Shown here piece after piece: positions 1 through 5,944 of a DNA stretch of 14,755 nt. How positions within the stretch are numbered: the first letter of the stretch is position 1; every line of letters begins with the position of its first letter. The translations under genes and the position numbers were made by a program. The DNA comes from Peptococcaceae bacterium (GTDB lineage Bacteria > Bacillota > Desulfotomaculia > Desulfotomaculales > Desulfocucumaceae). Location: NCBI GenBank assembly GCA_013336365.1, contig JAAXTT010000027.1:1-14755 (forward strand), in the 5' to 3' direction. The notes beneath the pieces were generated by a model. It did no database searches. It was not told the origin of the DNA and saw only the letters and a program-made list of their open reading frames with translations.

Positions 1-717
1 TTTTTAAATGTGAAAAGTATTTTGCTTAAGGAAATTGATGCCGGTATTTTGGGTGAGGTCGGAAGATTGCCTTCAGAGGAAGTGCTGGCAAAAAGGTATG
101 AGGTCAGCAGAGCGACCATCAGGAGTACCCTTCAGTCCTTGGAGAAGGATGGAATAGTAACCAGGCAGCACGGGATTGGAACATTTATAAACTCTGAAAG
201 TCTGCAGCTGAAAATGCATATAGACGAGGCCAAGGGTTTTTTTCAGCTTATTATAGACAGTGGTCATAAACCATCAATATATAAGACGACTGTATCTGAA
301 ACAGAGGCCGACAGCAGAATTGCCAAATTATTGAATCTTGCTCCAAAGCAAAAAATATTGCTCTTGGAGCGGTTGTTTCTTGGTGATGGAGAACCGGCAA
401 TCTTTGTTGCTGAATATATACCAATTGATTCCTTGTTGAGGATTCCTTTGGTGGAGGAGCTGCCGGAGTCTATTTACCAATTTGCAGATAGTTTTTGCCA
501 GGAAACCATTGATTATTCTATCTCAGAAATAATACCGGTAAAGGCTACTGAGGCGTTGAAGCAAAAAATGATGCTGAAGCAATCTGAGATATTCCTAAAG
601 ATGGAGGAGCTGCATTTTGGCAAGCAAAGCCGTCCGGTAATATTTTCTGATGTTTATGTAAGGGACAGTATAATCAGATTTCAGGTAGTACGAAAACGAC
701 CGGTTTTTAATGAATAA
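1..717 (+). CDS. GntR family transcriptional regulator, HutC/UTRA type (5' end outside window)
   Basis: This is a DNA-binding repressor or activator of the HutC branch of the GntR family. The winged helix-turn-helix spans about residues 1-60 counted from the GTG at position 10. It shows the LPSEEVLAKRY and VSRATIRSTLQSLEKDGIV blocks and the wing motif RQHGIGTFI. A UTRA ligand-binding domain follows at about residues 75-228. The frame is open to base 1, and the three codons before the GTG (F-L-N) align with the first GntR helix. The true start is therefore probably just upstream of the window, although GTG at 10 would give 235 residues. It lies 109 bp upstream of the permease and cysteine hydrolase genes on the same strand, so it probably controls them in response to a small-molecule effector, which is inferred. 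The ligand cannot be read from the sequence. Confidence 0.9.
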   Translation, partial: FLNVKSILLKEIDAGILGEVGRLPSEEVLAKRYEVSRATIRSTLQSLEKDGIVTRQHGIGTFINSESLQLKMHIDEAKGFFQLIIDSGHKPSIYKTTVSETEADSRIAKLLNLAPKQKILLLERLFLGDGEPAIFVAEYIPIDSLLRIPLVEELPESIYQFADSFCQETIDYSISEIIPVKATEALKQKMMLKQSEIFLKMEELHFGKQSRPVIFSDVYVRDSIIRFQVVRKRPVFNE

Positions 718-826
718 AAGATTATTTTTAACTGGGAGGGAGGAGACGCCGAAAAACATTTCTGCCGGAATTATGAAAGACAGGGGAAATAGTTTTTGCG
801 GGTAATTTTTTAAAAGAGGTGAGAAA

Positions 827-1918
827 ATGTACAGCTTAAATCTTCCTGATATAGTAGCCGCACTGGCCACTATTGCTGACGTTATCGGTGAAGGGTTTGT
901 TGCATTGACCCTAGGTTTTGCAGTTAAAGCTACCGGCTTAGGTTTCTTGGTTGGTGCTGTCCTGTTATTGGCTCTGAAATCAGTGGTGCCAATTTCCTTT
1001 GAGGTGGAATCCTTAACCGTTGTTTCCCGGCTGGCTAAAAGAGACTGGGAAAAAATGTGCCAAATCATTTTAACTGCAGGCATATTGGGGGCAATTCTGG
1101 GAATGACAGGGGTCTACACAAATATTGTTGGCTTCATTGAGGGCCCGATTTTGGCAGGGATGATGACCGGAGTCGGAGTAATCCTGAGCTTTGTTGCCTT
1201 CGATATTTTCAAGGAAAACAAAATTATTGGCGGAGTGTCAATTGGATCAGCACTTTTAACCTTCTTTATCTTTATTAAAGACCCGAATAATTTGATATAT
1301 GCCTTGGCAGTCAGTGTTATTGCCGGTATAATCGCCTCCAGGTTTGTAAAATTTGATCCGATTGAGGTTGATTTGGAACGGGAAAGAATCCGGCTTATCC
1401 CTTTGAATGGATTCAGATTTTTAAAGGATATTACGGTTATCCGGGGTGCATTGGCCCTGTTGGCACTAAGGACAGGAACCAGTATTGCCTATTCCGGAAT
1501 TGATGGGCAAATGGCTAATACAACCCCCAATGTGGACCATACCAATATTATTGCCGGTATAGGGGGAGCGATTTCAGGGTTATTCGGCGGGGCTCCGATT
1601 GAGCCGATTATCTCCGGTACTGCGGCAGCTCCCCACCCTGTTGCTTCCGGAGCTTTAATGATGGCAGTGGTTGGTGTTTTACTATTAATGGGCTTTTTTC
1701 CAAAGCTTGCCCGTTATATACCTGTGTCGGCAGTTTCAGGATTTCTCTTCGTTTTAGGTGCTGTCTTGGCCATACCCGGAAATATTGGGGGAGTCATAAC
1801 TCCGGAGGATGCATTCAGTGGTCCGATTACTGTTGTAGTTACTGCTGCCTCATTTGACCCCTTCCTGGGTATGGTTGCAGGAGTTTTGGTGAGGCTGCTG
1901 GCCGGAATTATGGGATAA
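827..1918 (+). CDS. Polytopic membrane permease, xanthine/uracil (NCS2)-like
   Basis: This 363-residue, very hydrophobic protein has about 10-11 predicted membrane segments, at roughly residues 8-30, 35-56, 78-102, 105-127, 133-151, 156-173, 197-215, 239-262, 273-295, 300-320 and 333-360. The glycine-rich stretch near 250-270, with GGAPIEPIISGTAAAPHPV, recalls the conserved carrier segment of nucleobase transporters of the NCS2/AzgA type. On that basis I infer uptake of a purine, pyrimidine or related compound. It is shorter than usual NCS2 members (about 420-460 residues, 14 helices), so it may be a divergent subfamily or a different permease family. The ATG at 827 follows a good ribosome binding site, AGAGGTGA at 815-822. 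The stop is 27 bp before the cysteine hydrolase start, indicating one operon with shared control by the upstream GntR regulator. Confidence 0.65.
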   Translation: MYSLNLPDIVAALATIADVIGEGFVALTLGFAVKATGLGFLVGAVLLLALKSVVPISFEVESLTVVSRLAKRDWEKMCQIILTAGILGAILGMTGVYTNIVGFIEGPILAGMMTGVGVILSFVAFDIFKENKIIGGVSIGSALLTFFIFIKDPNNLIYALAVSVIAGIIASRFVKFDPIEVDLERERIRLIPLNGFRFLKDITVIRGALALLALRTGTSIAYSGIDGQMANTTPNVDHTNIIAGIGGAISGLFGGAPIEPIISGTAAAPHPVASGALMMAVVGVLLLMGFFPKLARYIPVSAVSGFLFVLGAVLAIPGNIGGVITPEDAFSGPITVVVTAASFDPFLGMVAGVLVRLLAGIMG

Positions 1919-1945
1919 AAATCAAAATAAAAGAGAGGGATAATT

Positions 1946-2536
1946 GTGATTGTTGGTAAAGCGGCACTGCTGGTGATTGATATTCAGCATGATTTTATTG
2001 ATGACAATGCTCCGGTCCATTGTGTGGGTGGACAGGCAATGATCCCAAGGGTAAAAATACTTATTGAGACATGCCGGAAGGCAGGAATACCGGTTATTTA
2101 CACTAAAGAGGTTCATCGTCCCAGTGGTATCGATATGGGAAGGGAACTTGATGGAAATGAACCGGACCATTGCCTAATAGGAACACGAGGGGTCGAAATT
2201 CTGGAGGAAATTACCCCTTTGCCTAAGGATATTGTTGTCACAAAAGCAAGGTATGATGCATTTTTGGGGACAGACCTGCAGTTTATTCTCAATGGATTGA
2301 AGGTAATGCCGGATGACACCTTGATTATCTGTGGTGACGCCACTAATGTTTGTGTTCATTACACAAGTGCCGGAGCCCATCAGAGGGATTATCGGCTTAA
2401 GGTGGTGGAAGATTGCTGTGCAGGCAGCAGCTGGGAGGCTCATGAGGCGGCCTTGGCTCAAATCAATTATCTGCAACATGGTGCCAGGATTAAATTGAAT
2501 GAAATTTTGACAGAAATTGCAGAATACCAAGCTTAA
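1946..2536 (+). CDS. Isochorismatase-family cysteine hydrolase
   Basis: This cytosolic 196-residue enzyme has the isochorismatase/nicotinamidase fold. The catalytic triad is visible: Asp12 in LLVIDIQHDF, Lys100 in VVTKARYDAF, and the nucleophile Cys136 in DATNVCVHYT. The length is normal for the family. Members hydrolyse C-N bonds of substrates such as nicotinamide, N-carbamoylsarcosine, ureidoacrylate, biuret or maleamate. The sequence does not let me choose among these. The start is GTG at 1946, behind the purine-rich AGAGAGGGA at 1931-1939. It is the last gene of the GntR-permease-hydrolase unit and is followed directly by a terminator. The context suggests that it cleaves the imported compound or a product of it, releasing ammonia or a carbamoyl group; that role is inference. 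His57 in KEVHRPSGIDMG may contribute to the active-site pocket. Confidence 0.88.
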   Translation: MIVGKAALLVIDIQHDFIDDNAPVHCVGGQAMIPRVKILIETCRKAGIPVIYTKEVHRPSGIDMGRELDGNEPDHCLIGTRGVEILEEITPLPKDIVVTKARYDAFLGTDLQFILNGLKVMPDDTLIICGDATNVCVHYTSAGAHQRDYRLKVVEDCCAGSSWEAHEAALAQINYLQHGARIKLNEILTEIAEYQA

Positions 2537-2548
2537 TAGGATATATTA

Positions 2549-2575
2549 GCCTCCTTACAAGGGAGGCGTTTTTTT
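2549..2575 (+). terminator. Rho-independent terminator after cysteine hydrolase
   Basis: Arms GCCTCC (2549-2554) and GGAGGC (2562-2567) enclose a 7-nt loop. A T-rich run follows (2569-2575). It begins 12 bp after the hydrolase stop and ends the GntR-permease-hydrolase unit. Confidence 0.85.
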
Positions 2576-2591
2576 AGTGTTATTTGGGAAA

Positions 2592-2625
2592 AAAGGGCAG
2601 TGTCACAATAGAAACACTGCTCTTT
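2592..2625. terminator. Second hairpin, possible bidirectional terminator
   Basis: A 12-bp stem, with one G-T pair, runs from AAAGGGCAGTGT (2592-2603) to ACACTGCTCTTT (2614-2625) around a 10-nt loop. It has A residues on the left and T residues on the right, so it could stop transcription from either side. There is no gene on the minus strand here, so it may be a back-up terminator. Confidence 0.5.
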
Positions 2626-2644
2626 AACATTATTTTTACTTTAT

Positions 2645-2675
2645 AAATAGCAGTATTAATTGAATACTGCTATTT
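2645..2675. repeat. Perfect 13-bp inverted repeat overlapping the diguanylate cyclase promoter
   Basis: Arms AAATAGCAGTATT (2645-2657) and AATACTGCTATTT (2663-2675) are exact complements separated by 5 nt. The -35 box TTGAAT (2660-2665) of the promoter for the diguanylate cyclase gene lies in the spacer and the right arm. The repeat could be an operator that a dimeric repressor covers, or a hairpin terminator for transcription arriving from the left. The overlap with the promoter makes an operator plausible. The TetR protein encoded in the same unit is a candidate ligand, by inference only. Confidence 0.55.
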
Positions 2676-2688
2676 TAGGGAATATAAT
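2660..2688 (+). promoter_or_regulatory. Sigma-A-type promoter for diguanylate cyclase-TetR unit
   Basis: TTGAAT (2660-2665) and a perfect TATAAT (2683-2688) are separated by exactly 17 bp. Transcription would start near 2695, leaving a leader of about 40 nt. The ribosome binding site AGAGGAAGAG lies just before the ATG at 2735. Confidence 0.65.
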
Positions 2689-2734
2689 GTTGTAAGGCAG
2701 GAAAGATATTTCAACAGGCAGAGGAAGAGACACT

Positions 2735-3907
2735 ATGTTTATTGATATCAAGACCTTTATGTTGGCAATACTTGTTGCCGGCATTTTACAAACTACCATG
2801 CTATATATTAACTTTTCAATTAATAAAAAATATCAAGGTCCCGGATATTGGACCTTGGCCAGTTTTTTCGGAGTTTTCGGTTTTTTGTTTTCCTTGCTGA
2901 GAGATATTGACTCAGTCAGTCTTTTTTTCATAGTAATGAGCAATCTGTGTCTTTCTTTAGCTATGATATTTTTATATATAGGGATAATGAGATTTTTTCA
3001 TCAGAGAGAAAATCGGGTTGTTATTTCTATCTTTTTAATTTGTTATATTGTTTTGATGTCATATTTTATCTTTATTAATAATTCTATCAATACCCGGATT
3101 GGTATTTTTTCTGTAGCTAATTCAATAATTTTATTTTTAATTGCCTGGAGTATTTGGACCCACAGGGTAGGAACACTTAATCTGTCAGAGAAGTTTTTAT
3201 TGATTATTACCTCAGCAACAGGCGGGTTTTTTGTTTTTCGTGCCTTTTACAGTCAGCTGATTTTTCCGGTTAATCATTTTTTCAGCTCAGCCTCTCTGCA
3301 GACAAGTACCTTTTTAGTTGCCTTTGTTTTTAATTTTATGTGGACAGCAGGGGTTATAATTTTGGTGACTCAGAGATTGAATGCAGAGGTTCGGGATATG
3401 AAGCTGGATTTGGAGCAAAGAAATAAAGACCTTGTTGAACAGTCCGCATTGGATGGCTTGACCAAAATCAGAAATCATCGAGCGTTGAATGAATACTTGA
3501 AAATAGAAATCATCAGCTCAAAAATATCAGGGCAAACCTTGTCAATAGCTATGTTTGACCTGGATAATTTTAAAAAAATAAACGACAACAGGGGTCATCT
3601 TTGCGGAGATCAGGTCTTGGTTGAAGTGGCCAGAATTATGCAGGATAATGTAAGAGCCAGCGATGTGGCTGGTCGCTATGGCGGAGAAGAGTTTATGGTT
3701 ATTTTTTCAGGAACCAATGATGTTGTTGCAAAGCTTATAGCAGAGCGAATCAGAATAAAGGTAGAGCAGCATTTTGCAGGGGATTTGGGGGTAACAATAA
3801 GTGGAGGCATAAAGGAATTCGAAGGAGAGACTATTGCAGATTTTATCCATGCTGCGGATATGAACCTGTATGAAGCAAAAAATAAGGGAAGAAACAGGAT
3901 AGTCTAA
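2735..3907 (+). CDS. Membrane-bound diguanylate cyclase (7TM-like sensor plus GGDEF)
   Basis: This 390-residue protein would make c-di-GMP from two GTP at the inner face of the membrane. The N-terminal half holds about seven hydrophobic segments, near residues 7-28, 40-56, 62-87, 94-115, 122-142, 153-172 and 190-212. A short coiled linker (about 213-236) leads into a GGDEF domain (about 237-390). The active-site loop reads GGEEF (316-320), a functional variant. The metal-binding Asp275 is in FDLDNFKKIND, and the inhibitory I-site RASD (307-310) sits five residues before GGEEF. Enzymatic activity with product feedback inhibition is therefore expected. I do not recognise the membrane sensor as a named family. 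It has its own promoter and is followed 19 bp later by a TetR regulator, so the two are probably co-transcribed. Confidence 0.92.
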   Translation: MFIDIKTFMLAILVAGILQTTMLYINFSINKKYQGPGYWTLASFFGVFGFLFSLLRDIDSVSLFFIVMSNLCLSLAMIFLYIGIMRFFHQRENRVVISIFLICYIVLMSYFIFINNSINTRIGIFSVANSIILFLIAWSIWTHRVGTLNLSEKFLLIITSATGGFFVFRAFYSQLIFPVNHFFSSASLQTSTFLVAFVFNFMWTAGVIILVTQRLNAEVRDMKLDLEQRNKDLVEQSALDGLTKIRNHRALNEYLKIEIISSKISGQTLSIAMFDLDNFKKINDNRGHLCGDQVLVEVARIMQDNVRASDVAGRYGGEEFMVIFSGTNDVVAKLIAERIRIKVEQHFAGDLGVTISGGIKEFEGETIADFIHAADMNLYEAKNKGRNRIV

Positions 3908-3926
3908 ATATTGGGGGTGGAGGATT

Positions 3927-4511
3927 ATGCTTTCAACCAAGGACAAAATCATGAAGACTTCTCTTAAGTTATTTGCTGAAAGAGGCTATGAAGGCACGAC
4001 TATGAGTGAAATAGCTAAGGGTGTAAAAATAAAGAAGGCCTCGATATATGCTCATTTCGCTTCAAAGGAAGAGCTGTTTTATCTGATTTACAAGGATTTG
4101 GAGCAGGAATATCTGTTGCTTATGAATAAAATCATTAATGACAGCTCCAGCAATGATATAAAAAATCGATTGTATTATATTTTTGAACAATATATAGAAT
4201 ATTATATGAAAAACCCTGAAATAGAGGCATTTTGGAATCAAATAATGCTATTCACCCCGTCCCATATTACCGAGAGCTTTTATAACGATTGGATGAATTG
4301 CAATACGCCGATCGAAGAGGAGCTAAGTAGAATATTTGAGCTTGGCATGACCCAGGGCTTGATTCGCAAAGGGGATGCTAAAAAAATGGTTATTTCCTTT
4401 TTGGCCTACCGGGATGGCTTAATGTATTGGATGAAGACCTCTCAGGAAATTTCAGAAACGGATTTGCGATATTTTATAGACATATATTGGTTGGGCCTTA
4501 AGGATGGCTAA
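3927..4511 (+). CDS. TetR family transcriptional regulator
   Basis: This 194-residue regulator has a typical TetR N-terminus. The helix-turn-helix lies at about residues 9-55, with LKLFAERGYEGTTMSEIAKG followed by KKASIYAHFASKEELFYLIY. The remaining, poorly conserved helical region (about 60-194) would bind the effector and form the dimer. The ATG at 3927 has a strong ribosome binding site in the G-rich stretch GGGGGTGGAGG. The gene is 19 bp after the diguanylate cyclase, so both appear to be on one transcript, and a palindromic terminator follows. Candidate targets are its own promoter (palindrome 2645-2675) and the downstream amidinotransferase-symporter unit (imperfect palindrome 4635-4655). 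Neither target is demonstrated by the sequence. Confidence 0.93.
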   Translation: MLSTKDKIMKTSLKLFAERGYEGTTMSEIAKGVKIKKASIYAHFASKEELFYLIYKDLEQEYLLLMNKIINDSSSNDIKNRLYYIFEQYIEYYMKNPEIEAFWNQIMLFTPSHITESFYNDWMNCNTPIEEELSRIFELGMTQGLIRKGDAKKMVISFLAYRDGLMYWMKTSQEISETDLRYFIDIYWLGLKDG

Positions 4512-4560
4512 AAGAGACACCTTGATTTTGTTTGTAACAGGAAAGTGAATATTTCAACTC

Positions 4561-4599
4561 TCAACAAAAAAACACCTCTCAGAGGTGTTTTTTTGTTGA
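4561..4599. terminator. Perfect 39-nt palindromic terminator, bidirectional
   Basis: Two exactly complementary 18-nt arms (4561-4578 and 4582-4599) flank a TCA loop. The GC core ACACCTC/GAGGTGT is bordered by seven A residues on the left (4566-4572) and seven T residues on the right (4588-4594). It would terminate the diguanylate cyclase-TetR transcript, and equally well transcription from the other side. Its right end overlaps the TTGACA -35 box at 4596-4601. Confidence 0.88.
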
Positions 4600-4624
4600 C
4601 AACAGACCAATAAAATGGTAATCT
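4596..4624 (+). promoter_or_regulatory. Probable extended -10 promoter for amidinotransferase
   Basis: A perfect -35 box TTGACA (4596-4601) is followed after 17 bp by TAATCT (4619-4624). The TG at 4616-4617 supplies an extended -10 that would offset the weak -10 hexamer. Transcription would begin near 4631, giving a leader of about 54 nt. Confidence 0.5.
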
Positions 4625-4634
4625 CTATCCATAG

Positions 4635-4655
4635 CAACGACCGATAGGTAGGTTG
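4635..4655. promoter_or_regulatory. Imperfect palindrome in amidinotransferase leader, candidate operator
   Basis: The inner ten bases ACCGATAGGT (4640-4649) match their own reverse complement at 8 of 10 positions. CAAC (4635-4638) and GTTG (4652-4655) add a flanking repeat offset by one base. The position just after the predicted transcription start suits a repressor site. The TetR regulator encoded upstream is the nearest candidate. This is weak evidence and needs comparison with relatives. Confidence 0.25.
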
Positions 4656-4684
4656 AATGTGCTGACTATAAGGGGGTATTAATA

Positions 4685-5866
4685 ATGGCAAAGATTGTTA
4701 ATTCATGGAATGAGTGGGACCCATTAAAGCGAGTAATAATAGGTCGCCCGGAGGGTACAAATATCCCGGCTCCGGAACCTGCCTGGTGGTATGATCAGCC
4801 GGATGGAGGCTTCCCTCTAGGCTCTTACGGACCATTTCCTCAAGAGATGTTAGATGCTGCCAATGTACAGATGGACTATTTTGTTTCTGTTATTGAAAAG
4901 CAGGGAGCAGTGGTAGACAGAATAGACATTGAACCCTTTATGCTAAATAAACCGGTTTCTACTCCGGATTGGACCCAGTTGAATTGTCATGGAGTAAACA
5001 ATGTTCGGGATGTCACCATGATTTTAGGAAACTTTATTGTTGAGGCAACAACCTGTCGTCGTTCCCGTTGGTATGAATATCTTAACCTGAGACCTATCTT
5101 TGAAAGATACTTCAAGGAAGACAAGGAAATGATCCATTTTGCAGCACCAAAACCCAGATTGACAGATGAAACCTATGTGAAAAATTATTATTATTCCTTT
5201 GAAAATACTTGGACTGATGAAGAAAAAACCCAGAAACAATTTGACTGGGATTTCCAGCTTACTGAAAAAGAACCACTTTGGGATGCAGCTGATGTAATGC
5301 GTTTTGGCAAAGATATTTTTGTCCAGGCCTCCTCAGTAACAAACAGGGCGGGATTTGACTGGATTAAGAGGATGTTTGAGGCTTTAGATATTCGGGTTCA
5401 CCTGGTTCATTTTGACACTCCTAAAGGACCGGGACAGCAAAGTAATTTTCATCCTTGGCATATTGATGTAAATCTAACTGTGGCCAAGCCGGGCCTTTGT
5501 CTTTATAATCCTGACTGGGCACCACTAAATCCGGAATTTTACGAGTTATTTAAAAATAATAACTGGGAATTAGTTCCTGCAGCAAGACCTTTCCATGAAT
5601 ATAAAAGCAGAATATACCTTTTTGGTGGCTATGGAGAAAAATCATGGATATCAATGAACACCTTTTCAGTCAGTCCCAAATCAATGTGTGTGGAGGCTCA
5701 TGAGAAGGATTATATGGACCAGCTGGATCAATTAGGTGTTAACGTGCTTCCTATCCCTTATGAAAATGTAGTTCCTTTTGGCGGTGCCTTGCACTGTACA
5801 ACTCTTGATGTATATAGAGAAGGCGGCAAGGAAGACTATTTCCCCAAACAGGTTGCAGGCTATTAA
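4685..5866 (+). CDS. Amidinotransferase of the arginine:glycine amidinotransferase family
   Basis: This 393-residue enzyme is expected to move the amidino group of arginine to an amine acceptor, releasing ornithine. The N-terminus, SWNEWDPLKRVIIGRPEGT, is the family hallmark. The catalytic triad is recognisable as the Asp in LWDAADVMRFGKDIF (DAAD 200-203), His259 in HPWHIDVNL and the nucleophile Cys371 in PFGGALHCTTLDVYREG. Length is close to that of animal AGAT and bacterial StrB/AmtA-type enzymes. Relative to the animal enzyme as I recall it, about nine extra residues (near 245-257, GPGQQSNFHP) precede the catalytic His. Acceptor identity (glycine, lysine, an inosamine or other) cannot be read. 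The ATG at 4685 has the binding site AGGGGG at 4671-4676. The next gene is a sodium:solute symporter, suggesting import of a donor, acceptor or guanidino compound. The reverse, catabolic direction is also possible. Confidence 0.9.
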   Translation: MAKIVNSWNEWDPLKRVIIGRPEGTNIPAPEPAWWYDQPDGGFPLGSYGPFPQEMLDAANVQMDYFVSVIEKQGAVVDRIDIEPFMLNKPVSTPDWTQLNCHGVNNVRDVTMILGNFIVEATTCRRSRWYEYLNLRPIFERYFKEDKEMIHFAAPKPRLTDETYVKNYYYSFENTWTDEEKTQKQFDWDFQLTEKEPLWDAADVMRFGKDIFVQASSVTNRAGFDWIKRMFEALDIRVHLVHFDTPKGPGQQSNFHPWHIDVNLTVAKPGLCLYNPDWAPLNPEFYELFKNNNWELVPAARPFHEYKSRIYLFGGYGEKSWISMNTFSVSPKSMCVEAHEKDYMDQLDQLGVNVLPIPYENVVPFGGALHCTTLDVYREGGKEDYFPKQVAGY

Positions 5867-5877
5867 ATTATCGAAAT

Positions 5878-5902
5878 GCACCCGGCTTGAAGTGCCGGGT
5901 GC
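5878..5902 (+). other. Strong intercistronic hairpin between amidinotransferase and symporter
   Basis: Nine-base arms GCACCCGGC (5878-5886) and GCCGGGTGC (5894-5902) flank a 7-nt loop. The sequence that follows, TAAATTAG, lacks a T run, so it is not a classical terminator. It more likely stabilises the upstream message or partly attenuates read-through, giving less symporter than enzyme. No separate promoter was evident before the symporter. Confidence 0.6.
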
Positions 5903-5944
5903 TAAATTAGTCAGAAAAAATAATTTTTGAGGGGGCTGGGCTAT

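Noticed and set aside
718..826. Promoter or small gene between the GntR regulator and the permease
   Set aside because: The 109 bp contain purine-rich stretches and the permease ribosome binding site, but no convincing -35/-10 pair or coding frame. The permease may be read through from the regulator gene.
595..1083. 162-codon open frame on the minus strand
   Set aside because: It overlaps the regulator end and the permease on the opposite strand, has no ribosome binding site context or family resemblance, and is explained by the composition of the real genes.
4625..4684. Guanidine riboswitch ahead of the amidinotransferase
   Set aside because: The leader is only about 54 nt long, has a single ACGA, lacks the paired ACGR-loop hairpins of class II, and shows none of the conserved blocks of class I or III that I know.
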